Assembly: GCA_963784805.1 (NCBI GenBank)
Contig: CAWASR010000008.1
Coordinates: 496,001-560,000 of the forward strand
Direction: 5' to 3'
DNA length: 64,000 bases
Origin: Roseiarcus sp963784805
GTDB lineage: Bacteria; Pseudomonadota; Alphaproteobacteria; Rhizobiales; Beijerinckiaceae
Shown in pieces: positions 25,671 through 35,737 of this stretch. Position 1 is the stretch's first letter; every line of letters starts with the position of its first letter. The translations under genes and the position numbers were made by a program. The notes below the pieces were generated by a model. That model did not search any database, was not told where the DNA came from, and saw only the letters and a list, made by a program, of their open reading frames with translations.

Positions 25671-26599
25671 TGGTTGAAGCTGATAAGCCCATTCTGCCCT
25701 CATGGCGCGATGGCGCAGCCAAGCGGGCCATCATCGATTTCGTGGCGCGCGTGACAACCGCCGGCCATCCCGATTTCGTGCGGCCTGTCGACAGGATCGC
25801 CGTGTTCGACAATGACGGCACGTTGTGGGTCGAACAGCCTTTGCCGGTGCAGGCCCGCTTCATACTCGACCGTATCCAGGCCTTGGCGCCGCAGCACCCG
25901 GAATGGCGCGCCCGGCAGCCGTTCAAGGCCGCGCTCGACGGCGATGTCGACGGGATCATGGCCGTGGGAATGGACGGATTGGCCGAGATGGTGATGGCCA
26001 CCCACGCCGGCATGTCGACCGAAGCCTTCGCGGCGCTGGTGCGTGACTGGATCGCCGCCGCGCGCCATCCGCGTTTCGACCGCGCCTATACCGATCTCGT
26101 CTACCAGCCGATGCTCGAACTGCTCGCCTTGCTGCGCGCAAACGATTTTAAGACCTTCATCGTCTCCGGCGGCGGCGTCGAGTTCATGCGCACCTTCAGC
26201 GAAACGGTCTACGGGATCCCGCCGGAACAGGTGATCGGCAGCAGCATCGTCACCCGATATGTCGTGCAAGATGGAGAGCCGGCGCTGTTGCGCGAGGCCG
26301 AGCTGCATTTCTTCAACGACAAGGAAGGCAAGCCGGTCGCCATCAACGCCTATGTCGGACGCCGCCCGATCGCGGCCTTCGGCAACTCGGACGGCGATTT
26401 CGCGATGCTCGAATGGGTGACCAGCGGACCCGGGCCGCGCTTCGGCCTTCTCCTCCATCATGACGACGCCGAGCGCGAGTTCGCCTACGACCGCGACGCG
26501 GGTCTCGCGCGCCTGGTGCGCGGGCTCGACGAAGCGCCGCTCCGCGGCTGGACCGTCGCTCGAATGAAAACCGATTGGGAGCTCGTCTTTCCGAGCTAA
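25670..26599 (+). CDS. HAD-superfamily phosphatase
   Basis: A 309-residue haloacid-dehalogenase-type hydrolase. Motif I is VFDNDGTLW with nucleophile Asp47 and acid/base Asp49; motif II is in FIVSGGGVEF, and motif IV is GNSDGDFAML. A helical cap lies between motifs I and II, as in phosphoserine-phosphatase-like members. The frame also opens with GTG at 25667, but the ATG at 25670 overlaps the stop of the upstream gene and is the better start. Substrate unknown. Confidence 0.85.
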   Translation: MVEADKPILPSWRDGAAKRAIIDFVARVTTAGHPDFVRPVDRIAVFDNDGTLWVEQPLPVQARFILDRIQALAPQHPEWRARQPFKAALDGDVDGIMAVGMDGLAEMVMATHAGMSTEAFAALVRDWIAAARHPRFDRAYTDLVYQPMLELLALLRANDFKTFIVSGGGVEFMRTFSETVYGIPPEQVIGSSIVTRYVVQDGEPALLREAELHFFNDKEGKPVAINAYVGRRPIAAFGNSDGDFAMLEWVTSGPGPRFGLLLHHDDAEREFAYDRDAGLARLVRGLDEAPLRGWTVARMKTDWELVFPS

Positions 26600-26647
26600 A
26601 GCAGAATCCGGTCCGTCCGCATTGCGGCCGGCCGTATTACGGTATTA

Positions 26648-26668
26648 CGGTGACACGCCCGTCTTTAC
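26648..26668 (-). repeat. REP unit left of the transposase
   Basis: CGGTGACACGCCCGTCTTTA plus C is the inverse of the unit at 27378-27399. The arrangement left-inverted and right-direct around the transposase gene is that of a REP-transposase unit. Confidence 0.8.
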
Positions 26669-26698
26669 ACCATAATGCGCCCATGCTAATCGTCGCCC

Positions 26699-27377
26699 AT
26701 GACCCGCATCGCCCGCGCCGTCGTTCCCGGCCTGCCGCATCACGTCACCCAGCGCGGCAACCGGCGGGAGCGCGTCTTCTTCGAGGAGGGCGACTATGCT
26801 CTCTATCGCGACTGGCTCGGCGAATCCTGCCGCCGCTTCGGCGTCGAAGTCTGGGCCTATTGCCAGATGCCGAACCACGTCCATCTCATCCTGACGCCGC
26901 AGGACGGCGAGGGCCTGGCGCTGGCGCTGTCGCGGGCGCACCGGCTTCTACGCCGGCTTCGTCAACGCCCGCGCGCGCCAGACCGGCCATCTGTTTCAGG
27001 GCCGGTTCGGCTCGGCGGCGCTGGACGAGGAGCATCTGATCAACGCGGCGCGCTATGTGGCGCTCAATCCCGTGCGGGCGCGGCTTGTTCAGCGCGCCGA
27101 AGACTGGCCGCATTCGAGCGTGCGGGCGCATCTTGCCGGGCGCGACGACGGGCTCGTCCGCGTTAAGCCGCTCCTTGACCGCGCGCCGCATTTCGCCGAC
27201 CTCATCGAGGGCGAAGCGGACGCCGCCGCCTTCGCGCCACTGAGACGGAGCGAGCTGATCGGCCGGCCGCTCGGTTCGGCGGGCTTTGTGGCGGAGATCG
27301 AGAAACGCCTCGGGCGGACGCTCGCGCCGGCCAAGCGCGGCCGCAAGCCGCGAAACCAAGCGGCTGTGGATCAATAA
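26699..27377 (+). pseudogene. REP-associated tyrosine transposase (RAYT), frameshifted
   Basis: Y1-type transposase of the IS200-like RAYT group, which nicks and moves REP elements in related bacteria. The first frame gives MTRIARAVVPGLPHHVTQRG and the metal motif MPNHVHLI. After SRAHR the homology moves to another frame: FYAGFVNARARQTGHLFQGR, then ALNPVRARLV. Removing one T at 26946-26947 (GGCTTC) restores a 225-residue protein. The catalytic tyrosine region lies just past the break, so the present reading frame cannot yield an active enzyme. The shift is not at a GANTC site, unlike the other three in this window. REP units flank the gene. Confidence 0.85.
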
Positions 27378-27399
27378 GGTAAAGACGGGCGTGTCACCG
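27378..27399 (+). repeat. REP unit right of the transposase
   Basis: Identical 22-base unit (GGTAAAGACGGGCGTG then TCACCG) that begins one base after the transposase stop codon, inverted with respect to 26648-26668. Confidence 0.8.
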
Positions 27400-27543
27400 T
27401 TATCCCCTCTCTTTGAGGCCAGAACGGTGCATTGCTCATCGACGGGGCAATTGCCCGCGGCGGTAAAGCGGGGTCTAACCGACTGAATTCATTGAAGCGG
27501 CCGGGAAAAGCGGCGGTAAAGGCCGATTCGGACCCGCTGCGTT

Positions 27544-27705
27544 CTACCCCGCCCACCCGTGCAGCGCGATCGCGGCGAACAGCATTAGGCCGGCGTCACG
27601 GTTGGAGCGGAAGAGCCTCGGCGCCGTCGCCGGGCGGCCGAACGGGACCTTGACCTTGGGATCGTCGGGGCCCCGGCCGAGCGCGCCGGCTCGTCCGGAA
27701 CGCAT
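27544..27705 (-). CDS. Possible small protein after argH
   Basis: A 53-residue frame whose ATG lies inside the end of the argH stop region, five bases from the argH stop. It reads MRSGRAGALGRGPDDPKVKV at the start and DAGLMLFAAIALHGWAG at the end, a short hydrophobic tail. Position directly behind argH on the same strand supports it; the lack of a recognisable family and the short length weaken it. No function assigned. Confidence 0.3.
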   Translation of the reverse strand: MRSGRAGALGRGPDDPKVKVPFGRPATAPRLFRSNRDAGLMLFAAIALHGWAG

Positions 27706-27709
27706 CGCC

Positions 27710-29104
<1,395 letters not shown>

Positions 29105-29130
29105 GATACGTCGCCTTGGATGGTTCGAGA

Positions 29131-29781
29131 ATGACGAAGACCGATATCCCGCCGCGTCGACGATTTGGCGCATTGGCGGCATTTGGCGCGCTCGCGGTCC
29201 TCGCCGTCGGGGCCGTCCTATACGGGATCGCGCATCCGACCGGCAAGGCCGCGGACGCCTGCGCCGCCCCTTCGATCGCATTGGCCGCCAAGCTCGCCCC
29301 GCTCGCCAGGGGCGAACTGGCGGCGCTGACGATCGCCAGCGAGCCCGGCCGGGCTCAGCCGCTCACATTCGAGCGCGAGGACGGCGGCAAACTGACTCTG
29401 GCCGATTTTCGCGGCCGGGCCGTGCTGCTGAACCTGTGGGCGACATGGTGCGTCCCGTGCCGCGCAGAGATGCCCGCGCTCGATCGTCTCCAGGCGGCGG
29501 CCGGGGACAAGGCCTTCGAGGTCGTGGCGGTCAATGTCGACACCGCGAGGCTCGAGCGGCGCCGCGCCTTCCTGGACCGGGTCGGCGTCAAGGCGCTCGC
29601 GCGTTACGCCGATCCGAGCGGCGCCGCCTTTGAGACGCTGCGCAGGGACGGCAAGGCGCTCGGGCTTCCGGTGACGATGCTGATCGACAAGGACGGGTGC
29701 GAGATCGGGGCCGCGGAGGGCGCCGTCAATTGGGATTCGGCCGAGGCCCATGCGCTGATCCGCGTGTTCAAGGGCGGGTAG
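29131..29781 (+). CDS. tlpA: Thiol:disulfide interchange protein TlpA
   Basis: Membrane-anchored periplasmic thioredoxin, 216 residues. Residues 12-33 form the anchor helix (FGALAAFGALAVLAVGAVLY). The active site is Trp106-Cys107-Val-Pro-Cys110 (WATWCVPCR). Two more cysteines, Cys44 and one in IDKDGCEIG, match the structural disulfide known in Bradyrhizobium TlpA. It reduces copper chaperones and the copper site during cytochrome oxidase assembly. The ATG at 29131 gives the usual charged N-terminus; an upstream TTG adds nothing conserved. Confidence 0.9.
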   Translation: MTKTDIPPRRRFGALAAFGALAVLAVGAVLYGIAHPTGKAADACAAPSIALAAKLAPLARGELAALTIASEPGRAQPLTFEREDGGKLTLADFRGRAVLLNLWATWCVPCRAEMPALDRLQAAAGDKAFEVVAVNVDTARLERRRAFLDRVGVKALARYADPSGAAFETLRRDGKALGLPVTMLIDKDGCEIGAAEGAVNWDSAEAHALIRVFKGG

Positions 29782-29806
29782 GGACGCCGGGCGTCGTGGC
29801 TGGAGG

Positions 29807-32125
29807 TCAGGCGGCCCGGTCGCGAAGATCGCGCCCAAAGAGTTTTCCGACATTCGCCTCCGGAACCGGCCGGCTGAAGAGAAATCCCTGCGCCTCCGAG
29901 ATCGTGCCCAGCGATTGGATCACGCGCAGCTGTCTTTCGGTCTCGACGCCCTCGATCAGCACGCTCATGCCGAGCTTGCGGCTCATGGCGGCGACGCTTT
30001 CGACCAGAATCGAGGCGCGCTCCTGAATGCCGAGCCCCAGCGTGAAGGAGCGATCGATCTTGATCCGGTCGAGCGGGAAGCTGAGCAGATAGCTCAGGCT
30101 CGAATAGCCGGTGCCGAAATCGTCCAGCGATATGCGCAGCCCGTGGGCTCGCAAAGCTTCAAGCGTACGGCGGGTGTCGCCGCGGTCGTCGAGCAGCGTC
30201 GACTCGGTGATCTCCAGGTCGAGGCGTTCGGGCGCCAGGCCGGCGGCCTCGAGCGCGCCGAGAATCGTCTTCTCGATGTTTCCGTGCCGGAATTGCGAAG
30301 AGGACAGATTGACCGAGACATTGATTCCTTCGGGCCACGAAGCGCAGGCGAGGCAGGCGCGCCGGAGGACGCCCGCGCCCAGCTCCTCCATGAGGCCGAT
30401 CTCCTCGACGATGGGAATGAATTCGGCCGGCGACACGGGCCCCCGCACCGGATGGCGCCAGCGCGCCAACGCTTCAAACCCCAGGATTCTGGCGGTCCAG
30501 ACGTCGACGATCGGCTGGAAATGGACCTCGATCGCGTCATTGGCGACGGCCGCGCGCAATTCCAGCTCGATCAGCCGTCGAACCTGGATCTTGGTGTCCA
30601 TCGACTTTTCAAACGCTCTCCAACCGCGCCGGCCGTCCGCCTTCGCCGCGTAGAGCGCAATGTCGGCGTTGGACAGCAACGCATCGGGACTGACGCCGTC
30701 CTCGGGCGCCGAGGCGCTGCCGATGCTCGCGCCGACGATGACCTCGCTCCCGTCGATGACCACCGCCCGACTGATCTCGTCGATTATGCGCTTGGCGAGC
30801 GCGGGCGCCGTTGGTTGATCCGGTCCGTCGACGTGGAGGATGACGAATTCGTCGCCGCCCCAGCGCGCGACCAGATCGCGCGGTCCGATGATGGCGCGCA
30901 GTCGTCGCGCGATCTCGGCCAGGAGTTTGTCCCCGGTGCGATGGCCAAGACTGTCGTTGACTTGCTTGAAGTCGTCGAGATCGAGAAACATCACGGTCAG
31001 GTCGACCGTCAGCGCACGATCAGGATGTAGAGCCAGGGCGAGGTCTTCCTCGAAACATCGACGGTTGGGCAACTCGGTGACGGCGTCGAAGCGCGCCATC
31101 CGATTGATTTCTCGCTGGGCGTTGCGCCGTTCGGTGACGTCCTGGATCACGAGGACGGTTCCGTCGTCCTTCATACGGTGAACGGTGACTTCGATCGCCC
31201 GGCCGTCCGGGGTCTCGATCGGCACCGTGACATCCGAACCCTCCTTCGTGCGGAGCATCGCGTAGGATAACGAGGGGAACTGCGATTTCTCGATGCCCCG
31301 CATTCTCACCAATTTGCGAAAGACGGAGCGCGCATGCGCTCCCGAGAGCGGCGTCTCGAGCGGCAAGGAAAAGATCTTGTGAAACTTGTCGTTCGCCAAA
31401 ATCAGACGACCTTGCCGATCGATCATGCACAAGCCGTGCGACATGTTGTTGAGCGCGGTGTCCAGGCGCGCCGCAAATAGCTCAGCGCTTTGTTGTGCGG
31501 CGACGACGCCCAAGAAATTAGACCTGAGACGGGCCGAATAGCCTTTCATGAAAGCAATGAGCGGCACAAACGCCACGATGATCGCGACCGGATACCATCC
31601 GCCCGCGACGAACATCGCGGCGGAGAGGGGGAGGAACGCGGCGACAAGTTGAAGATTGAAGCCGCGGTAGATTGCATAGCTGCGACTCAACATTCCGAAA
31701 GCGTAGGCGATCGTCATGGTCACGCCGAGGAACTGGGCAAAGGCCTCGCGCGTCACGCAGAAAGAAAGCAGCGTCCAGAGCGATATGGCCGCAAGACTGG
31801 CCCAGGCGCCGATCGCAAAGGCTGCTTCGTGCCTGCGAGCATTCTGGACCGTGCGGCTCGGCGCTCGTTTCGCAAGGCGGTGCAAGTAAAAGAGGCGGAT
31901 CGCGGCGATTGCGGGCTGCGCCGCAGATGTCGCCAACAACAGCGTGCTCCCGGATGCGATCGCGATCACGATTTGCACAGAGGTTGCGGTCAGCGCCGAC
32001 AAGAGAACGGGAGCGGCGTCTGACAGAAGCCCGTCCACGAACCCGATATAGAGTTCGTCCGGCAACTCGCCGGCGGGCGCGGAAGCGTCACTTCGTAAGG
32101 GGCTCGCCATGAAGAAGCCGGACAA
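29807..32125 (-). CDS. Membrane GGDEF-EAL cyclic-di-GMP protein
   Basis: A 772-residue inner-membrane protein. Five to six helices fill residues 45-195, a PAS-like domain about 215-335, GGDEF 345-510 and EAL 525-770. The GGDEF motif is intact at 423-427 (RWGGDEFVIL), but the inhibitory RxxD site is lost because Gly stands where Arg is needed. The EAL domain has EAL at 551-553, NLSSSQF, EITES, DDFGTG, KIDRSF and EGVET, the full catalytic set. It can therefore both make and break cyclic di-GMP; which dominates is unknown. A start at residue 6 (32110) is equally possible. It is convergent with tlpA. Confidence 0.92.
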   Translation of the reverse strand: MSGFFMASPLRSDASAPAGELPDELYIGFVDGLLSDAAPVLLSALTATSVQIVIAIASGSTLLLATSAAQPAIAAIRLFYLHRLAKRAPSRTVQNARRHEAAFAIGAWASLAAISLWTLLSFCVTREAFAQFLGVTMTIAYAFGMLSRSYAIYRGFNLQLVAAFLPLSAAMFVAGGWYPVAIIVAFVPLIAFMKGYSARLRSNFLGVVAAQQSAELFAARLDTALNNMSHGLCMIDRQGRLILANDKFHKIFSLPLETPLSGAHARSVFRKLVRMRGIEKSQFPSLSYAMLRTKEGSDVTVPIETPDGRAIEVTVHRMKDDGTVLVIQDVTERRNAQREINRMARFDAVTELPNRRCFEEDLALALHPDRALTVDLTVMFLDLDDFKQVNDSLGHRTGDKLLAEIARRLRAIIGPRDLVARWGGDEFVILHVDGPDQPTAPALAKRIIDEISRAVVIDGSEVIVGASIGSASAPEDGVSPDALLSNADIALYAAKADGRRGWRAFEKSMDTKIQVRRLIELELRAAVANDAIEVHFQPIVDVWTARILGFEALARWRHPVRGPVSPAEFIPIVEEIGLMEELGAGVLRRACLACASWPEGINVSVNLSSSQFRHGNIEKTILGALEAAGLAPERLDLEITESTLLDDRGDTRRTLEALRAHGLRISLDDFGTGYSSLSYLLSFPLDRIKIDRSFTLGLGIQERASILVESVAAMSRKLGMSVLIEGVETERQLRVIQSLGTISEAQGFLFSRPVPEANVGKLFGRDLRDRAA

Positions 32126-32391
32126 CCTGTAACTTGGCGGTCACTATCGGCTTCGAGTAATAAAAAGTCCTTTAATTCCTTGGTGGAACCTGTTCTGCTC
32201 CGCCAATGGGGCCGGCAATCATTTACGGATGACTTTGCGCCATTCACCGGTCGGCCGAAACCGTTATGCCGATGTGACGTTACGAAATGCGGATCGCAGA
32301 GATCACCGGTTTGCCTTTCGGCCTGTCGACATCCCCGCCAGGTATGCCGGTTACGGCGTGACGGAGGGGCCACAGCTTGCCGCAAGGCGCG

Positions 32392-32458
32392 GATGTTAAC
32401 TAATTTGTCCAGATGGGCGAGGGAAACCATTTACCTCTATTATTATTCTGTTAACATC
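32392..32458. promoter_or_regulatory. Paired GTTAAC sites upstream of the FeeM-like gene
   Basis: GATGTTAAC (32392-32400) and GTTAACATC (32450-32458) form a perfect 9-bp inverted repeat 49 bases apart, ending 27 bases before the start codon. The interval is AT-rich (TATTATTATTC), so it probably contains the promoter, and the two arms may bind a regulator. The rest of 32126-32485 holds no gene. Confidence 0.45.
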
Positions 32459-32485
32459 GTCCTCGGACGGGCGGGGAGAAACATC

Positions 32486-33239
32486 ATGAAAGCGACAGAG
32501 AGCGCGCTTCCGGGATTTTCGGACCGGGTGTTGAGATTTCTGGAAAGGGTCGAACACCGCATCGCGAAAACGGATTGCGATCGGGAGGCGGCTTTTCGGC
32601 TCCGATACGATGCGTACGTGCGAAACGGGCTGATGGGGCCGCGCTCGGATCGAAGGCTCTTCGATGCGCGTTACGACAACGCCGCAACCGCGTGGATCAC
32701 CATGACGTTTGTCGACGGGAAACTGGCGGCGACGACCAGAACTCAATCTCGGCGCGGGAGAGAATTCCATACTTCCCAGCATGGCGGTGTATCCCGAAGT
32801 AATCGCGCCACAGCTGCGGGCGGGACTGGTGATCCTTGAAACGACGCGGTTCGCCGCAAATATCGAATTTTCGCGCTCGAATCCGGAACTGGCCTATGTC
32901 GCGATCCGTCCTAGCTACATGGCTGCGGAGCATTTTGACATTGATCTGGCGGTGGCGTCCCCACGCCTCGAACACATGGCCTTTTATCGGCGCGTCCTTC
33001 GGTTCGTCCCGTGGTGCGAGCCGCGCCCCTATCCCGGTCTCACCGCGAAATTCGGGTGCATGGGAATGGATTTCCAGGAGGTGCGGACGCGGGTCGAGGC
33101 TCGCTACCCGTTTTACAAATCGACAGTGACCGAGCGTGACGCGCTTTTCGGCCCATGTGAACCAGAGGCCAACCTTGGCTTCCGCGCCGTAGCCGGGACC
33201 GGGCGCCGCAGACTGGGCGCGGAACTCTCCACCGCCTGA
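32486..33239 (+). CDS. FeeM-like N-acyl amino acid synthase, split by one extra base
   Basis: GNAT-fold acyltransferase of the N-acyl amino acid synthase FeeM group, relatives of the acyl-homoserine-lactone synthases. The first frame reads FLERVEHRIAKTDCDREAAF and FRLRYDAYVRNGL, then WITMTFVDGKLAAT. Homology continues in the next frame with ILPSMAVYPEVIAPQLRAGL, TRFAANIEFSR, MAAEHFDIDLAVA and PWCEPRPYPGLTAKFGCMG. Deleting one A at 32740-32741 (AGAACTC to AGACTC) restores a 250-residue protein. That corrected site is GACTC, a GANTC methylation site, so sequencing error is likely. GGGGAG is eight bases before the ATG. The product would be a long-chain acyl amino acid. Confidence 0.78.
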
Positions 33240-33511
33240 CTTACGTCTGCGACTCGCCCGGAACGCAGCGCGAACGCGTCGAGTGCGGACTCGGTCGGGC
33301 GGATGCCCTGTTCGACGCACCATTCCAGGAATGGCTCCAGGCTGACCGTCACGAGACGGGCGTCGTCGCCGGCAAGCGAGCGCCCCATGAACATTCCGTA
33401 GCGGCAGTCGAGCCAGTCATCATAGCTCGAGTGAGCCGACAGCCCGGAGATCAACCCGCGCGCAACGTCGAATTCAGCGTCTGAAAGAACCGCTATGGAA
33501 ATGCTGGTCAT
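33113..33511 (-). CDS. Hypothetical protein overlapping the FeeM-like gene
   Basis: A 132-residue frame starting MTSISIAVLSDAEFDVARGL. The first 90 residues (with SYDDWLDCRYGMFMGRSLAG and FLEWCVEQGIRPTESALDAF) have balanced composition and look real. The last 42 run antisense to the end of the FeeM-like gene and are serine/arginine-rich, so the true stop may have been lost. The ATG at 33511 is preferred to the GTG at 33514. I do not recognise the family. It faces the FeeM-like gene tail to tail. Confidence 0.5.
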   Translation of the reverse strand: MTSISIAVLSDAEFDVARGLISGLSAHSSYDDWLDCRYGMFMGRSLAGDDARLVTVSLEPFLEWCVEQGIRPTESALDAFALRSGRVADVSQAVESSAPSLRRPVPATARKPRLASGSHGPKSASRSVTVDL

Positions 33512-33912
33512 CACGAATCCGCCAATCTTCGTTTCCTGCTGCTCGGCTGCGTCCCAACCGTCACGTAGTACCGAAAACTTGTCAGAAATCCGTTAACGGC
33601 TTCATCGAACCGTCTTTCGGCGCAGGCGCCGGAAATGGCGTGCCCTTTCCGACCCATTCCGCACCGACTCCTCGATGCCTCAAAACAGAGTTGACGACCG
33701 AACTCACCTATATACTGCAACCATCATGATTGTAAACTATCTCAATGTCGAGACGATGTTCGCCCTCGTCGGGTGACAGGGGCGAAACGTTACGGCGCAC
33801 CGACATGAGTTCGGAATCCCGCGGACCAGCCTTCTGCCCTCGACCGCTGTCGTCTGGCGCGCGCATTTTTGTGTTCGCGTATGTTTTTTGAGCCGTCGAG
33901 CTAAACATGAAG
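33512..33912. other. Gene-free gap
   Basis: Short frames here (for example 33511-33720 minus) lack ribosome sites and family features. The stretch is relatively AT-rich near 33700-33760. I see no RNA gene or terminator. Confidence 0.5.
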
Positions 33913-34374
33913 TTAGCCGGACGCGCTGCGCCCCGGGCCCCGATGGGCGTTCATGCCTTCGCGAGCAAGCTCGTCGGCGCGCTCATTGTGTTCGTCGCCG
34001 GCGTGGCCTCGGACCCATAGCCATTCGACCTCGTGCCGCTCGGCCGCCGCATCGAGGCGGCGCCAAAGATCCTCGTTCTTGACCGGCTTTTTGTCGGCCG
34101 TGCGCCAGCCGTTGCGCTTCCAGCCGTCGATCCAGCCGGTAACGCCGCCGCGCAGATACTGGGAATCCGTGTGAAGGCTGACCGCGCAGGGGCGCTTCAG
34201 CGATTCGAGCGCTGCAATCGCCGCCGTCAGCTCCATGCGATTGTTGGTAGTCAGCGCTTCGCCGCCCTTCAGTTCCTTTTCGTGCGCGCCGTAGCGCAGG
34301 ACAGCGCCCCAGCCGCCGGGGCCCGGGTTGCCCGAACAGGCGCCGTCGGTCCAGATCGAGACCCGCCGATTCAC
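33913..34374 (-). CDS. rnhA: Ribonuclease HI
   Basis: Cytoplasmic endonuclease that removes RNA from RNA-DNA hybrids. The 153 residues keep exact E. coli numbering for the catalytic carboxylates: Asp10 (TDGACSGNPGPGG), Glu48 (RMELTA), Asp70 (HTDSQY) and Asp134 (ERADELA), plus His124. The start is GTG at 34374, overlapping the thrB stop (GTGA), because no ATG exists upstream of the conserved RRVSIWTDG. The overlap shows translational coupling with thrB. Confidence 0.95.
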   Translation of the reverse strand: MNRRVSIWTDGACSGNPGPGGWGAVLRYGAHEKELKGGEALTTNNRMELTAAIAALESLKRPCAVSLHTDSQYLRGGVTGWIDGWKRNGWRTADKKPVKNEDLWRRLDAAAERHEVEWLWVRGHAGDEHNERADELAREGMNAHRGPGRSASG

Positions 34375-35336
34375 CGCGTCATTCCGTAATCGACGGCCGA
34401 TTTCACCCGTTGATGGAAGCGCAGCTTGTCGCGATATTCGAGCGGATTCTTCGGCGCCACCTTGGCGCCAGGCGGCACGTTGAGCCAGTCGACCAGCCTC
34501 GTCAGCATGAAACGGAGCGCCGCGCCGCGCGCGAGGACTGGAAGCGCCTCGACCTCGGCTGCGCCGAGCGAGCGCACGCGCTCGTATCCCGTGATCATCG
34601 CCCGGCCCTTGGAGACATTGAACGCGTTGTCGGACTCGAAACACCACGCGGTGAGGCAAATCGCCAGATCGTACGCAAGCGCGTCGTTACAGGCGAAATA
34701 GAAATCGATGAGCCCGGAGAGCTTCTCACCGAGAAAGAACACATTGTCGGTGAAAAGATCGGCGTGTATGACCCCGCGCGGCAGCCCGTTGGGCCAATGA
34801 GCCTGCAGGAAGCTCAGCTCCGCCGCGCTCTCCTCGTGCAGCCGGGGCGCGATTTCGTTGGCGCGCGACTGGGCCGCTTGCAGGAGCGGCGGCCAGCCTT
34901 CGAGCGACAGGGCGTTGGCGCGCCGGAGCCCAAAATCGGCTCCGGCCAAGTGCATATGGGCCAGCGCCTCGCCGACTTCGGCGCAGTGACGAACGTTCGG
35001 GCGGCGGATCCAGAGGCCATCGAGAAAGGTGACAATCGCGGCCGGACGGTCGGCGAGCCGGCCGAGCGCCTCGCCAACGCGGTTGCGCACCGGCTGCGGG
35101 CAGATGACGCCGCGCTGCGCCAGATGCTCCATCAATCCGACGAAAAACGGCAGGTCGGCGGCCTTCACCCGCCTCTCGTAGAGCGTGAGAATGTACTCAT
35201 TGCTGGTCGTGCGCAGCAGGAAATTGGAATTCTCGACCCCTTCGGCGATGCCCTTGAACGAGATCACGTCGCCAATATCGTAGAGAGCGATAAAGTCGTT
35301 CAACGCTTCGTCCGAAACTTCGGTATAGACAGCCAT
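34371..35336 (-). CDS. thrB: Homoserine kinase, APH type
   Basis: Phosphorylates L-homoserine in threonine synthesis. The 321-residue protein belongs to the choline-kinase/aminoglycoside-phosphotransferase-like ThrB found in Hyphomicrobiales, not the GHMP type of E. coli. Catalytic loop HADLFTDN at 191-198 and metal Asp211 in GLIDFYFACND are intact. The N-terminus AVYTEVSDEALNDFIALYDI is diagnostic. In relatives the order is ispH-thrB-rnhA; here rnhA follows, but ispH is 5 kb upstream on the same strand. It is divergent from ugd across a 401-base region. Confidence 0.95.
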   Translation of the reverse strand: MAVYTEVSDEALNDFIALYDIGDVISFKGIAEGVENSNFLLRTTSNEYILTLYERRVKAADLPFFVGLMEHLAQRGVICPQPVRNRVGEALGRLADRPAAIVTFLDGLWIRRPNVRHCAEVGEALAHMHLAGADFGLRRANALSLEGWPPLLQAAQSRANEIAPRLHEESAAELSFLQAHWPNGLPRGVIHADLFTDNVFFLGEKLSGLIDFYFACNDALAYDLAICLTAWCFESDNAFNVSKGRAMITGYERVRSLGAAEVEALPVLARGAALRFMLTRLVDWLNVPPGAKVAPKNPLEYRDKLRFHQRVKSAVDYGMTR

Positions 35337-35616
35337 ATCTCGTCCGCTAAGCCGGCGCGAAGGGGTGGGTCGGGAATGATCCCGTTAGCCGCGCCCGGCA
35401 AGCTGGTCAATCGCCGCGCCTTATCGCGAACGCCACAAGTCCAATCGGACCGCGTCTGGTTCATCTTCTGGGAGTCCAAAATCGAGAATCGCCTCCATCG
35501 ATGGCGCATGCACACGAGAAACGTGCGCGCCGATCGCTAACCTCGATGAACGGCGTGCGCGTGACCGCGATTGTCGATCGCAACGCGCCCAAATTGGTGG
35601 GCTAATCGTCACAATT

Positions 35617-35656
35617 CTTGTCTATTGGCATCCGCTCTTGTTTATTGGCGTCCGCT
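35617..35656. repeat. Two tandem 20-bp units upstream of ugd
   Basis: CTTGTCTATTGGCATCCGCT (35617-35636) is directly followed by CTTGTTTATTGGCGTCCGCT (35637-35656), 18 of 20 identical. The pair is 82 bases before the ugd start and in the divergent thrB-ugd gap, so it may be a regulator site. Nothing else recognisable lies in 35337-35737. Confidence 0.6.
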
Positions 35657-35737
35657 GGGAATCGGTTGTTGGGTCCCGCGGCCGCAGGCGCCGCGGCGGC
35701 GCGAACGCCGGCGGCGAAGGTTTGAGGGCTCCATTCG

